From: Verrucomicrobiota bacterium
GTDB lineage: Bacteria > Verrucomicrobiota > Verrucomicrobiia > Chthoniobacterales > SZAS-18
Length of the DNA: 35,149 bases
Assembly: GCA_018240025.1 (NCBI GenBank)
Contig: JAFEGM010000048.1
Coordinates: forward strand, 1 to 35,149
Direction: 5' to 3'
Shown one piece after another: positions 1 to 11,003 of the stretch. The notes below the pieces were generated by a model. The model had not been told where the DNA came from and searched no databases. It saw only the letters and a list, made by a program, of their open reading frames with translations. Every line of letters starts with the position of its first letter. Within the stretch, counting starts at the first letter, position 1. The translations under genes and the position numbers were made by a program.

Positions 1-1
1 G

Positions 2-745
<744 letters not shown>

Positions 746-760
746 ACCCAGCCGAGATCA

Positions 761-818
761 CCAAAGGCCAGAGGTCCAGAGTGAGAAAACACTCTAGTTC
801 TTTGGCCTTCTAGCCTTC
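761..818 (+). repeat. Imperfect hairpin made of short repeated words between atpD and atpC
   Basis: Bases 764-783 pair with 790-809 around a six-base loop (AGAAAA): 16 Watson-Crick pairs, two G-U pairs and two mismatches, by hand alignment. Each arm is itself built of 7-8 base words (CCAAAGG, CCAGAGGT, CCAGAGTG on the left; TTCTTTGG, CCTTCTAG, CCTTCTTG on the right). No U-run follows, so it resembles a pause or RNA-processing hairpin more than a classical terminator. It belongs to the same style of intergenic array seen elsewhere in the window. Confidence 0.7.
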
Positions 819-848
819 TTGTAATTTCCCCACGATCCACCTGCAGCC

Positions 849-1259
849 ATGGCCACTCTGAAACTCGAAATCGTCACCCCGGAAGCGAAAGCCTACTCGG
901 ATGATGTCGACATGGTCGTGCTGCCCGGGTTCGAGGGCGAGATGGGCATCCTCCCGAACCACGCGCCACTCCTCTCGCTGCTCAGGCCGGGCGAGCTGCG
1001 CGTGAAGAAGGGCGGGCAGGAGTTCGCGCTCGCGGTCGGCGAAGGGTTCGTCGAAATCCACCAGACCGCGGTCTCGGTTCTGACCGACATGGCGATCGAG
1101 GAAGCCAAGATCGACGAGAACGCCACCCAGGCCGCGCTCGACCGGGCTCAGGCCGCGCTCAAGAACAAGGATCTGGGCGGCGAGGAAGTTGCCGCCATCG
1201 AGGCCGCCATCGCCAAGTCGCTGGCGCAGCTCAACCTGAAGCGCAAGAAGCGGCACTAG
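849..1259 (+). CDS. atpC: F1Fo ATP synthase subunit epsilon
   Basis: Central-stalk epsilon subunit, which couples proton flow to catalysis and restrains ATP hydrolysis. At 136 residues it has the normal size. The N-terminal beta-sandwich shows the family pattern LKLEIVTPE near residue 4, then LPGFEGEMGILPNHAPLLS (about 25-43) and LRPGELRVKKGG. The C-terminal part is the helical hairpin, ending in a basic KRKKRH tail. The start ATG fits the family N-terminus. It is last in the atp operon. A palindromic repeat begins directly after its TAG stop and a candidate terminator follows about 65 bases downstream. A hairpin separates it from atpD, which could lower its expression relative to beta; that is inference. 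Confidence 0.96.
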   Translation: MATLKLEIVTPEAKAYSDDVDMVVLPGFEGEMGILPNHAPLLSLLRPGELRVKKGGQEFALAVGEGFVEIHQTAVSVLTDMAIEEAKIDENATQAALDRAQAALKNKDLGGEEVAAIEAAIAKSLAQLNLKRKKRH

Positions 1260-1320
1260 GCCTCGCTGAGGCTCGGCATAGGCGATAGGCCGGATAGGCG
1301 GTAGGCAATAGCGATAAGAT
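1258..1320 (+). repeat. Palindrome-headed 7-bp word array, copy 1 (ATAGGCN family)
   Basis: It starts at the atpC stop codon. The head is the palindrome GCCTCGCTGAGGC (1260-1272) plus a short TCGGC linker. The body is units of mainly seven bases: ATAGGCG at 1278, ATAGGCC at 1285, ATAGGCG at 1294, GTAGGCA at 1301, then degenerate ATAGCG and ATAAGAT. Thirty bases (1260-1289) are identical to 17215-17244 and to the reverse complement of 17873-17902. It is a three-copy family within this window. Confidence 0.9.
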
Positions 1321-1323
1321 TTG

Positions 1324-1358
1324 GCGCCCGTGGCGAACTGCTGCGGGCGCTTTCGTTT
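1324..1358 (+). terminator. Probable intrinsic terminator of the atp operon
   Basis: GCGCCCG at 1324-1330 pairs perfectly with CGGGCGC at 1344-1350 across a 13-base loop and is followed by the T-rich TTTCGTTT at 1351-1358. It is placed after atpC and before a new gene, so it most likely ends atp transcription. The loop is long and the T-run is interrupted, hence moderate confidence. Confidence 0.55.
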
Positions 1359-1452
1359 GGATGGGGTGGTGTTTTCTTAGGGGTGGCTCTGACCTCTGGC
1401 TCAGGAGTGTCGGCGCTTGCGGCGCGCAAGCTGCTGAATTCCTTGAGCGACC

Positions 1453-1800
1453 ATGAGTGACCGCCCATCCGCCCCGCCGACCGGACTGATCGGGCGCATC
1501 GCGCGGGTTCTGCTGGTCCGCCAGAACATGCGGCGAGGGGTCATGTTCTACCTGCTGGTGGTGGCGCTCGCGCTCGTGCTCGTGGGCGGCATTCTCTTCC
1601 CGGGCTGGCTGCGGGCGCGGCCCTGGGTGTTCCTGTGGTGGTGGGCCAGCTGCAGCGCGGTGACCTTGCTGGCGATGTTTCTGGCCATCGCCGATCTGCT
1701 CATCCTGCGGGTCACCGAGCGGGCGAACCGGCGGATGCTGGTCACGCGGATCGAGAAGGAAGTGACCAAGTCGGAGGAGGACGCGAACGGGAATGGCTGA
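1453..1800 (+). CDS. Small two-helix membrane protein of unknown function
   Basis: A 115-residue protein I do not recognise. A basic N-terminal region (residues 14-28) precedes a strong hydrophobic helix at about 30-50, then a Trp-rich stretch (WVFLWWW) leading into a second helix at about 60-86. The C-terminus is a charged, probably cytoplasmic tail (RVTERANRRM onward to EKEVTKSEEDANGNG). It overlaps the folC start by eight bases (ATG inside its last codons), so the two are probably translationally coupled. It is not an obvious AtpI. The reading frame is supported by codon pattern and the coupling, not by family recognition. Confidence 0.7.
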   Translation: MSDRPSAPPTGLIGRIARVLLVRQNMRRGVMFYLLVVALALVLVGGILFPGWLRARPWVFLWWWASCSAVTLLAMFLAIADLLILRVTERANRRMLVTRIEKEVTKSEEDANGNG

Positions 1801-3019
1801 GGCGGCGCCCATGCGCACGCCGGCGGAGGCGCTCGACTGGCTCTACGGTACCCAGCTGACCGGCACGAAACTCGGGCTCGAGAACATGCGCCGCCTGTCG
1901 GCCGCCCTCGGACTGGGGGAGCGGCCGGGACCGCCGACGTTCCGCTTCGTCCACGTCGCTGGCACGAACGGCAAAGGGTCGGTCTGCGCGCTGGTCGACG
2001 CCGTGCTGCGGGCCCACGGCGTGCGCAGCGGGCTGTTCACCTCGCCGCATCTGGTGCGCTTCGAGGAGCGAATCCGCTGCGGCGGGGAGCCCATGCCGGC
2101 GGAGGCGTTGCTGGCGGGGTTGCAGCGACTGCGCGCGCTGACCGAGGGTTGGGACCCGACACCGACCTTTTTCGAGCTGACCACGGCGCTGGCCTTGGAC
2201 CATTTCCGACGGGAGGGCATCGAGTGGATCGCCTGGGAAACCGGGCTCGGCGGTCGGCTCGATGCGACCAACATCGTCGAGCCGGTCGTCAGCGTGATCA
2301 CCAGCCTCGGGCTCGATCATCGCGAGTACCTCGGGAACACCCTGACGGAGATCGCGCGGGAAAAGGCCGGCATCGTGAAGCCCGGCGTGCCCGCGCTGAC
2401 CGTGCCCGGACAGGCGGCCGAAGCGGCGCTAGTGCTCGCGGCCGCGGGAGTGCAGGTGGTCGAGGAATCCTGGAACGGTCCGCTCGGTCTGCGCGGCCGG
2501 CATCAGCGACCGCACGCGGCGCTGGCGGTGGCGGCGTTGCGTGCGGCGGGGTTCTCCCTCGATCCGCGGCACGTGACCGAAGGCCTCGCGGCGGCGCGTT
2601 GGCCGGGGCGATTCGAAGTGCGCGAGGCCGGACGCCTGGTGCTCGATGGCGCGCACAATCCCGCGGCGGCCGCGCTGCTGGTCGACCTTTGGCGGGAGGA
2701 ATTCGGGACCGAGCGGGCGACGGTCATCTTCGCGGCGATGCGCGACAAAGATGTGGCCGGGGTGCTGGCGGCGCTCGCTCCGATCGCCGCCCGGTTCATG
2801 ACCACCGCGGCCCGCAATCCCCGCGCGGCCGAGCCGGCCGAGCTGGCCGCGGCGGCCGCCGTCCACGCGCCCGCGGAGTCGGTCGCGACGCTCGCGGAAT
2901 CGCTGCCCCGCGCGCGGCAATTCTCCGAGCGCCTGCTGCTCTGCGGTTCGCTCTTTCTGGTCGGCGAGGCCATCGCTTTGCTCGATGGCGCCGACGCGCC
3001 GCGACGCTCCACGCAATGA
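1793..3019 (+). CDS. folC: Bifunctional folylpolyglutamate synthase / dihydrofolate synthase
   Basis: Mur-ligase-family enzyme that joins glutamate to dihydropteroate and extends the polyglutamate tail of folates in the cytoplasm. The 408 residues match the family. The ATP-binding loop is GTNGKGS (residues 57-63) preceded by HVA. Other family blocks are FTSPHLVRFEERI (about 82-94), the ETGLGGRLDATN segment, SLGLDHREYLG, the EKAGIVKPG motif and, in the C-terminal domain, LDGAHNPAA. The chosen start overlaps the upstream membrane protein gene by eight bases; a second ATG lies six codons later (MRTPAEAL) and cannot be excluded. It is followed by tpiA after 53 bases. Confidence 0.95.
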   Translation: MAEAAPMRTPAEALDWLYGTQLTGTKLGLENMRRLSAALGLGERPGPPTFRFVHVAGTNGKGSVCALVDAVLRAHGVRSGLFTSPHLVRFEERIRCGGEPMPAEALLAGLQRLRALTEGWDPTPTFFELTTALALDHFRREGIEWIAWETGLGGRLDATNIVEPVVSVITSLGLDHREYLGNTLTEIAREKAGIVKPGVPALTVPGQAAEAALVLAAAGVQVVEESWNGPLGLRGRHQRPHAALAVAALRAAGFSLDPRHVTEGLAAARWPGRFEVREAGRLVLDGAHNPAAAALLVDLWREEFGTERATVIFAAMRDKDVAGVLAALAPIAARFMTTAARNPRAAEPAELAAAAAVHAPAESVATLAESLPRARQFSERLLLCGSLFLVGEAIALLDGADAPRRSTQ

Positions 3020-3072
3020 CCGATTTGCGCTTCGCCCCTTGGATTCCGCCGGCTCCCTGCTAAACAAGGCGG

Positions 3073-3843
3073 ATGCGTAAAAAGATCGTCGCCGCCAACT
3101 GGAAGATGCACAAGATCGTGGCCGAGGCGCGATCCTACATCCAGTCGCTCCTCGTGGAGCTGGGCGATGAAACCGACGTCGACGTGGTCCTGGTGCCGCC
3201 GTTCACGCTGCTCCAGCTCTGCAGCGAAATGGTCGGCGAGAGCCCCGCGGTGAAGATCGGCGCGCAGAACATGCATCCGGCCATGAGCGGAGCCTTCACC
3301 GGCGAGATCAGCCCGCAGATGCTGCGCGATCTCTTCGTCCGCTACGTGGTCGTGGGCCACAGCGAGCGCCGCGCGCTCTTCGGCGAGAGCGACCACTTCG
3401 TCGGCGAGAAGGTCCGCGCCGCGCACGAGGCTTCGCTCCGCCCGATTCTCTGCGTGGGCGAGAAGCTGGAGGAACGCGCGGCCGACCGCGTGCACGAGGT
3501 CATCGACCGCCAGCTCGCCGGCGGGCTCGAAGGCATCGGACCGAAGGAGATGCAGGAGACCATCATCGCGTACGAGCCGGTCTGGGCCATCGGCACCGGT
3601 CACAACGCCACGCCTTCGCAGGCGCAGGACGTCCACAGCCACATCCGCGCCGTCATCGCGCGGCTCTTCGACCAGGCCACGGCCGATCGGGTGCGCATTC
3701 AGTACGGCGGCAGCGTGAAGCCGGACAATGCGGCCGAGTTGCTCCGCCAGCCGGACATCGACGGCGCGCTGGTCGGCGGCGCGAGTCTCGATCCGCGCAG
3801 CTTCGCGGCCATCGTGAAGGCGGCACGCGACGCCAAGGCCTGA
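3073..3843 (+). CDS. tpiA: Triosephosphate isomerase
   Basis: Glycolytic TIM-barrel enzyme interconverting dihydroxyacetone phosphate and glyceraldehyde 3-phosphate. At 256 residues it is full length. Active-site residues are all present: Lys11 in ANWKMHK, electrophilic His96 in VVGHSERR, and the catalytic base Glu168 in AYEPVWAIGTG, which also opens the mobile loop 6. The phosphate-binding IQYGGSVKPDNA and the LVGGASL segment complete the barrel. The start ATG gives the canonical MRKKIVAANWKM N-terminus. It lies between folC and lpxC/fabZ on the same strand. Confidence 0.98.
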   Translation: MRKKIVAANWKMHKIVAEARSYIQSLLVELGDETDVDVVLVPPFTLLQLCSEMVGESPAVKIGAQNMHPAMSGAFTGEISPQMLRDLFVRYVVVGHSERRALFGESDHFVGEKVRAAHEASLRPILCVGEKLEERAADRVHEVIDRQLAGGLEGIGPKEMQETIIAYEPVWAIGTGHNATPSQAQDVHSHIRAVIARLFDQATADRVRIQYGGSVKPDNAAELLRQPDIDGALVGGASLDPRSFAAIVKAARDAKA

Positions 3844-3893
3844 TCGCCACGGCGCGGGGCATTCGCCCGCCGGTCCGAAATTCCTTTTTCCTC

Positions 3894-5207
3894 ATGTCGC
3901 AGCAGCAGACCCTCGCCAAACCCGGCTCGCTGGCCGGGACGTCGCTCCACACCGGCGAAAAGGTGAAACTCACCCTCCGGCCGGCTCCGGCCGGAACGGG
4001 CTTCGTCTTCAAGCGCGTCGACATGCGTGACGAGCCGACCATCGCCGCGCGCATCGAGCACGTGAAGCAGGTCGAGCGCGCCACGACCATCGCCGAGGGC
4101 AGCGTCAAGGTGCACACGGTCGAGCACGTCCTCAGCGCGCTCTGCGGCCTCGGCGTGGACAATGCGGTCATCGAGATGGATGCGAACGAGCCGCCCATCG
4201 GCGACGGCTCGGCCCTGCCGTACGTGGAGCTCATTCAGCAATGCGGCGTGGTCCCGCAGGAGGCCGCGCGCAGCGTCTTCGAGGTCCGCGAGCCGCTGCA
4301 CGTCGAGACCAAAGGCGGCTCGCTCCTGACCATTGTGCCCGACGACAAGTTCCGGCTCTCGGTCACGCAGGTGGGACCGGACGGGATGCACACGCAGTAT
4401 CTCTCGCTCGAGGTGACGCCCGAAACGTATGCGAAGGAGATCGCCCCGGCCCGGACGTTCACCTACCTGCGCGACATTCAGCCGCTGCTCGACAAGGGTC
4501 TGATCAAGGGCGGCGCGCTCGACAACGCGATTGTCATCCAGGACGACGGCTCGACCATTTCGACCGGCGCGCTCCGCTTCAAGGAGGAGTTCGTGCGCCA
4601 CAAGATGCTCGATCTCGTGGGCGATCTCGCGCTCTTCGGCCGGCGCATCCGCGGCCACGTGATCGCGGTCAAGCCGGGCCACGGCCCGAATGCGGAGCTG
4701 ACCCGCGCGCTGGCCAAGCGCTACGCGTTGATGCAGTCGCTCATTCCCGCGCCGTTCCAGATTCCGACCGGCGAGGCGGTGCTCGACATCAACGAGATCA
4801 TGCGCCTGCTGCCACATCGGCACCCGTTCCTGCTGCTCGATCGCGTGATCAGCTTCGAGGGCGAGATGAAGCTGACCGCGCTGAAGAACGTGACCGTGAA
4901 CGAGCCGTTCTTCCCCGGCCACTTCCCGAATTATCCGGTCATGCCGGGCGTGCTGCAGGTCGAGGCCATGGCGCAGGCGGCCAGCATCCTGATGCTCCGA
5001 CAGGGCGAGAATGCCGGCAAGATGGGCTTCTTCATGAGCGCGGACGAAGTGAAGTTCCGCAAGCCGGTGCTCCCGGGCGACACGCTCCTCATCCACGTCG
5101 AGGTGGTGAAGGCGCGCCGCAGTCTGGCCAAGGCGAAATGCCACTGCACGGTCGCCGGCGCGATCGTGAGCGAGGCCGAGGTGACCATCAGCCTGATGGA
5201 TCGCTGA
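3894..5207 (+). CDS. lpxC/fabZ: Fused UDP-3-O-acyl-GlcNAc deacetylase / 3-hydroxyacyl-ACP dehydratase (LpxC-FabZ)
   Basis: One chain joins the committed step of lipid A synthesis to a fatty-acid dehydratase. Residues 1 to about 285 are LpxC: Glu77 and zinc ligand His78 in HTVEHVLSAL, then His236 and Asp240 in RHKMLDLVGDLALFG, and His263 in KPGHGP, all at nearly E. coli numbering. Residues from about 297 are FabZ: LPHRHPFLLLDRV, catalytic His343 in FFPGHFP, and Glu357 in PGVLQVEAMAQ, keeping the normal 14-residue spacing. A short linker (about 285-296) joins the two. Both activities consume or produce 3-hydroxyacyl-ACP, so fusion can balance lipid A and phospholipid supply. This architecture is known from Bacteroidota/Chlorobi and Verrucomicrobia and implies an LPS outer membrane. 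Confidence 0.97.
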   Translation: MSQQQTLAKPGSLAGTSLHTGEKVKLTLRPAPAGTGFVFKRVDMRDEPTIAARIEHVKQVERATTIAEGSVKVHTVEHVLSALCGLGVDNAVIEMDANEPPIGDGSALPYVELIQQCGVVPQEAARSVFEVREPLHVETKGGSLLTIVPDDKFRLSVTQVGPDGMHTQYLSLEVTPETYAKEIAPARTFTYLRDIQPLLDKGLIKGGALDNAIVIQDDGSTISTGALRFKEEFVRHKMLDLVGDLALFGRRIRGHVIAVKPGHGPNAELTRALAKRYALMQSLIPAPFQIPTGEAVLDINEIMRLLPHRHPFLLLDRVISFEGEMKLTALKNVTVNEPFFPGHFPNYPVMPGVLQVEAMAQAASILMLRQGENAGKMGFFMSADEVKFRKPVLPGDTLLIHVEVVKARRSLAKAKCHCTVAGAIVSEAEVTISLMDR

Positions 5208-5284
5208 CCGACCGGGCGCGGCGTCCGACCGGGCCCCACGCGTGCTGCCGCTCGCTGCCGCCGTGCAGGCGTGCAGATTGGGCG

Positions 5285-7366
<2,082 letters not shown>

Positions 7367-7370
7367 CAGA

Positions 7371-7454
7371 AAGGATGAAGAGGGAAGGATGAAGGAAGAA
7401 GGATGAAGACTTCCGCGGCCTTCATCTTTCATCCTTCAGCCTTGTTCCTTCCCC
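7371..7454. repeat. Mirrored 7-bp word array forming a long hairpin between convergent genes
   Basis: The left half is six seven-base units all starting AAG (AAGGATG, AAGAGGG, AAGGATG, AAGGAAG, AAGGATG, AAGACTT; 7371-7412). After a short GC spacer the right half is five units of the complementary type (CTTCATC, TTTCATC, CTTCAGC, CTTGTTC, CTTCCCC; 7420-7454). Bases 7387-7408 pair with 7420-7441 with 19 Watson-Crick pairs and one G-U in 22. It starts four bases after the S9 peptidase stop. The reverse-strand gene ends inside the right half, which encodes its last residues. It probably acts as a bidirectional 3'-end structure. Confidence 0.85.
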
Positions 7455-8000
7455 CAACACCGCGCGGTACTGCTTGGCGACGGCTGGCTCGAGACGACAG
7501 CGGATGTTGCCGGCATTGGACGTCACCTGCATTTCCAGCGTGCGCAGATCGAGCAGGGCGCGAACGCGGTTTTTGCCGTTTTCCCACTCGAGGCACCAGT
7601 CGGCCCGGAATCCGCGCGGCTCGGGCGTGGCGCGGTCGTAGCCCTTCGGCTGGCAGAAGAGCTCGCGCAGCTTCTCCTGCTCGGACGGCGGCAGGGCCAG
7701 CGGTTCTGCCAGGAACGGCTCTTCCTCCAGCTTGACGGTGGCGCGGTCCGGACGCTTGGGCTCGCGGCCGACGCCCTGCCAGACCCGCATGATCTCCGCG
7801 CGGCGGGCGATGGCTTGAATGCCGGGCAGGCGCTCCAGCGACGGGCCGAGATCGCTCAGACTGCCCATGGTCGAACCCGTCATGCGCTTGCCCGTGAAGA
7901 GGGTCGAGAGCGGCAGGAGAATGAGGGCCACGCCGAAGGGCACCGCCAGCCGTTGGAGGCGGGTGGCCAGACGTTGTTGCGGATCCTCCGGTTCCTTCAT
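7422..8000 (-). CDS. Membrane-anchored protein of unknown function
   Basis: A 192-residue protein I do not recognise. A short charged N-terminus (MKEPEDPQQRLATRLQRL) precedes one hydrophobic helix at about residues 19-36 (VPFGVALILLPLSTLF), and the rest is soluble and presumably periplasmic. Within it are a Trp/Cys-containing patch (ADWCLEWENGKN) followed by beta-rich segments. The start at 8000 was chosen over the longer frame to 8087 because it places the anchor at the N-terminus; upstream residues look non-coding. The last residues (LKDER) and stop are read from a 7-bp word array, so the C-terminus may have been altered by that repeat. Confidence 0.65.
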   Translation of the reverse strand: MKEPEDPQQRLATRLQRLAVPFGVALILLPLSTLFTGKRMTGSTMGSLSDLGPSLERLPGIQAIARRAEIMRVWQGVGREPKRPDRATVKLEEEPFLAEPLALPPSEQEKLRELFCQPKGYDRATPEPRGFRADWCLEWENGKNRVRALLDLRTLEMQVTSNAGNIRCRLEPAVAKQYRAVLGEGTRLKDER

Positions 8001-8115
8001 GAGCAGATGCGATGGGGATGAGCGAGCGCCCGGCCGAACCCCGGTATCCTCGCATCTCCCCGTCTGCGCAAGCGTGGCCACCGGCAATGCGCCGCTTGGA
8101 CCCGATGCAACGACC

Positions 8116-8535
8116 TCAAGCCAGCGCCGCCGCCTGCAGTCGGGTCATCAGCGCACCCTGATTCCAGCAGTCCCAGCCTTCGGCGAGCCGGCCGTCCTCG
8201 AAGCGGAGCCAGCTGACGCCGCGAAACTCCACCGGCGTGTTGCGCGGGGCGATGCCGAGCCCGTCGCCGGAATGCGTGCCCGTCACGCGCCAGCGCAGGG
8301 CCACGCAGTCGTCCTCGGCCAGGCTTCCGTCGATGTGCACGCGCAGGTCGGGCATCGCTCCGATCAGGGCATTGCCAAACTCCAGGAAGGCCGCATGGCC
8401 CCGGATCTGCCCGCCTTCGATGTGGCCGATCGCCTCGGGGTGCATCATTTCGGCGACGAGTTCGTCGCAGCGATTGTTCCAGACTTCTTCCATCCAGCGG
8501 ATGGCGGTGGCGCGGTGTTCGGCAGGGGAAGCCAT
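8116..8535 (-). CDS. SnoaL-like / NTF2-fold protein
   Basis: A 139-residue protein of the SnoaL-like ester cyclase group, small alpha+beta cone proteins that bind hydrophobic ligands. Features seen are the N-terminal helix with WMEEVWNNRCDELVAEMMHPEAIGH (broken here only by reading order), the pocket-lining MPDLRVHIDG, VALRWRVTGTHSGD at about 79-92, the hydrophobic VEFRGVSWLRFEDGRLAEGWD and a C-terminal helix. Family members range from polyketide cyclases to uncharacterised proteins, so no substrate can be assigned. It lies downstream of gatB on the same strand with a 75-base gap holding a short GC hairpin but no T-run. Confidence 0.82.
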   Translation of the reverse strand: MASPAEHRATAIRWMEEVWNNRCDELVAEMMHPEAIGHIEGGQIRGHAAFLEFGNALIGAMPDLRVHIDGSLAEDDCVALRWRVTGTHSGDGLGIAPRNTPVEFRGVSWLRFEDGRLAEGWDCWNQGALMTRLQAAALA

Positions 8536-8610
8536 AGCCCCCGAGCAAACATAAGTGCGGCCCGGCAGGCAAGCCGGCTTTTGCGGTCGATGCTGCCGGA
8601 CGTCCGAAGT

Positions 8611-10071
8611 CTAGGCCCCGGCGGCCAGCTGCCGCGCCAGAATCTCGCCCGCGATCGCCGGGTTGGCCTTGCCCTTCGAGAGCTTCATCACCTGGCCTTT
8701 GAGGAAGTTGAGGGCGGCTGCGTTGCCGCCGCGGAAGTCGGCCACCACCTTCGGATTCGCGGCGACGACCTCGGCGCACAGCTGCTCCAGCGCCCCGGTG
8801 TCGCTGACCTGCTCCAGGCCGCGCTCCTGCACGATCGCCGCCGCCTCGCGGCCGCTGGCAAACATTTCGGCGAACACCTCCTTCGCCTGCTTCCCGTTGA
8901 TCTGGCCGCTTTCCAGAATGGCCAGCAGGCCTGCCAGCGCGGCCGGCTGCACGCGGCATTCCGTCAGCGGCTGTTCGGCGGCGGCCAGCGCGGCATTGAG
9001 GTCGTTGAGCACCCAGTTCGCGAGGGCCTTGGGCTTGGCCTGGCCGGCGGCCAGCGCGCCCTCGAAATAACGGCTCAGCGAGAGATCGCTCGCCAGCGTG
9101 GTGGCGTCGTAGGTGCTCAGGCCGAGCGATTCCTCGTAGCGCCGACGCTTGGCTCCGGGAAGCTCCGGCAGCAACGCCTCGGCCGCCGCGCGCAGCGCGG
9201 TGGTGTCGACCGGCGGCAAATCAGGATCGGGGAAATAGCGGTAATCGTGGGCCGATTCCTTGACCCGCATCACGTAGGTGGCGCCGGCGGCGTCATCCCA
9301 GCCACGCGTTTCCTGCTGCAGCGTCCGACCCGCGCTCACTTCCTCGATCTGCCGCTCGATCTCGTAGGCCAGCGCGCGGCGCACGCCCGAGATCGTGTTC
9401 ATGTTCTTGATCTCGATCTTGGTGCCGAGCTGCTCCTGCCCGGCCGGGCGGACGGAGACGTTGCAGTCGCAACGCAGCTGTCCCTTCTCCATGTCGGCAT
9501 CGCTCACGCCGCCGTAGAGCAGCGTCTGCTTGAGCGAGGTGAGGTACGCGAACGCTTCCTCCGGCGAGGCGATGTCCGGCTCGCTCACGATCTCCATGAG
9601 CGGCGTGCCGGCTCGATTGAAATCGATGCCGCTGCCGGTCTCGAAGTGCGTGCTTTTGGCCACGTCCTCTTCCAGGTGAATGCGGGTCAGGCGGATCGAT
9701 TTGCCCGGCTGCGCGATCCGTTTCTGGGCGTCCTTCGGATAGGCCAGGTCGTAGAGTTCAACCGCGCCGCCGCTGCAGAAGGGCAGATCGTACTGACTGA
9801 TCTGGTAATTCTTCGGCATGTCCGGATAGAAGTAGTTCTTCCGGTCGAACTTGGAGAAGCTCGCGAGCCGGCAGCCCAGCATCAGACCGGTCAGGAGCGT
9901 GAGCTTGATAGCCTCGCCGTTCATGACTGGCAGGGCACCCGGCAGGCCGAGGCAGACCGGGCAGGTGCGCGTGTTCGGCTCGGCACCGTATTCCACCGCA
10001 CAGGCACAGAACATCTTGCTGCGCGTGCGCAGTTGCACGTGCACTTCGAGGCCGATCGAGACGAGGTACAT
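8611..10071 (-). CDS. gatB: Aspartyl/glutamyl-tRNA amidotransferase subunit B
   Basis: GatB activates misacylated Glu-tRNA(Gln) or Asp-tRNA(Asn) with ATP so that ammonia from GatA can amidate it. The start at 10071 gives the canonical [13 protein letters not shown] and 486 residues. Conserved blocks in order are [20 protein letters not shown] (about residues 72-91), [53 protein letters not shown] and [14 protein letters not shown], then the helical C-terminal GatB/YqeY tRNA-binding domain ending in [16 protein letters not shown]. Zn-ligand cysteines occur in [10 protein letters not shown] and [10 protein letters not shown]. gatA and gatC are not in the window. An 11-bp tandem repeat lies 15 bases upstream of the start. 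Confidence 0.97.
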   Translation of the reverse strand: MYLVSIGLEVHVQLRTRSKMFCACAVEYGAEPNTRTCPVCLGLPGALPVMNGEAIKLTLLTGLMLGCRLASFSKFDRKNYFYPDMPKNYQISQYDLPFCSGGAVELYDLAYPKDAQKRIAQPGKSIRLTRIHLEEDVAKSTHFETGSGIDFNRAGTPLMEIVSEPDIASPEEAFAYLTSLKQTLLYGGVSDADMEKGQLRCDCNVSVRPAGQEQLGTKIEIKNMNTISGVRRALAYEIERQIEEVSAGRTLQQETRGWDDAAGATYVMRVKESAHDYRYFPDPDLPPVDTTALRAAAEALLPELPGAKRRRYEESLGLSTYDATTLASDLSLSRYFEGALAAGQAKPKALANWVLNDLNAALAAAEQPLTECRVQPAALAGLLAILESGQINGKQAKEVFAEMFASGREAAAIVQERGLEQVSDTGALEQLCAEVVAANPKVVADFRGGNAAALNFLKGQVMKLSKGKANPAIAGEILARQLAAGA

Positions 10072-10085
10072 TGGCTGAAGGTTCG

Positions 10086-10118
10086 AAACTCGAAGTAAAC
10101 TCGAAGTAAACTCGAAAC
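10086..10118. repeat. Three 11-bp tandem units upstream of gatB
   Basis: Units AAACTCGAAGT (10086-10096), AAACTCGAAGT (10097-10107) and AAACTCGAAAC (10108-10118), preceded by GTTCG. It sits in the 159-base gap between the divergent gatB and lipoprotein genes, AT-richer than its surroundings. It could be a promoter-region repeat or another member of the intergenic word arrays; no -35/-10 pair is convincing. Confidence 0.8.
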
Positions 10119-10230
10119 TGGAAGCGACGGATTCCCGAAGACCGAAAAGCGGCACCGCATCGACCGGATCGATTTGGCCGTACGGAAAATCGATGCGCCC
10201 CGGGGCCGGATTCGTCGTTTCTGGGCGGCC

Positions 10231-10968
10231 ATGAAAACACTCCGCCTCCTTGGCCTTCCGCTGACCGCGCTGCTGCTCGGTGCCTGCGCCGTCGCCGGCA
10301 CGGTCGTGATGGCCCCGGTCATCGCCCTCGCCATTCCCCTCTTCGCCCTCGAGATGGTCGGGCGCGACGTCGACCGCTTCTTTCGCGAGGCCTCCGCGCT
10401 GCCGGCCAACAGCGCCGTGCTGACCTCCTTCGCCCGTCTGGCCGTGCCGGTCGACGGCTTCGTGGCCAAGCCGGGCACGGGCTCGGACGATGCCGTCACG
10501 CTGGTCTCGCGGCAGGGCGAGGCCAGCGCCGGCTACGGCGGGCGGTTCGATGCCGCCTCGTTCCCCACGCCGGCCGGCGCCAGCACCCCGCGCGAGGCGC
10601 TCTATCGGCAGGCTGCGCTGGCGGGACAGCAGCGCATTCTGGCCGCGCGCCAGCTCGTCTCCGGCGCGGAGGTGACCTGGCGCGGCTTCCGCTGCTGGAG
10701 CTTCGAGGCCGTGCTGCCGGTCGGCCTGGACGGACAACCCGCCTGGTGCCGGGGGATGCTGTTGCAGAAGAACGGGCGCTGCTATTTTCTGGCCCGCTCC
10801 GTGCCGCTGCGGACCGAGGCCGCGCGCAACCTCGACCCCTCCAGCCCGGAGGCGCGGCAGGCGCGGGACGAGTTTCGCGGCTTTCTGGCCCGCTTCGAGC
10901 CGAAGTCAGTGCCGCCGCTCGCCTCGACGCGGATCGGTGGCGGCGGCGCTCTCGACCTGCCGCGCTAG
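10231..10968 (+). CDS. Lipoprotein of unknown function
   Basis: A 245-residue protein with a lipoprotein signal ([19 protein letters not shown], Cys19), followed by a second hydrophobic stretch ([20 protein letters not shown], about 20-40) that may be a membrane segment. The mature part contains [17 protein letters not shown], a mid-region with Trp-rich [17 protein letters not shown] and a Cys pair near [19 protein letters not shown], and a Gly-rich end. I do not recognise a family. The frame is open 57 bases further upstream, but the ATG at 10231 starts the signal peptide cleanly. It is divergent from gatB. Confidence 0.72.
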   Translation: MKTLRLLGLPLTALLLGACAVAGTVVMAPVIALAIPLFALEMVGRDVDRFFREASALPANSAVLTSFARLAVPVDGFVAKPGTGSDDAVTLVSRQGEASAGYGGRFDAASFPTPAGASTPREALYRQAALAGQQRILAARQLVSGAEVTWRGFRCWSFEAVLPVGLDGQPAWCRGMLLQKNGRCYFLARSVPLRTEAARNLDPSSPEARQARDEFRGFLARFEPKSVPPLASTRIGGGGALDLPR

Positions 10969-11003
10969 CCCACCATCTTGACAAAAAGTAGAGGGCGTGA
11001 AAA

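Noticed and set aside
4241..5284. An upstream extension of the S9 peptidase frame
   Set aside because: The added residues are arginine/glycine-rich noise read out of frame from lpxC/fabZ. The signal peptide begins at the ATG at 5285.
10978..11003. A TTGACA -35 promoter box before the small conserved gene
   Set aside because: A -10 element at normal spacing would fall on the start codon itself. The ribosome binding site in between argues for transcription from further upstream.
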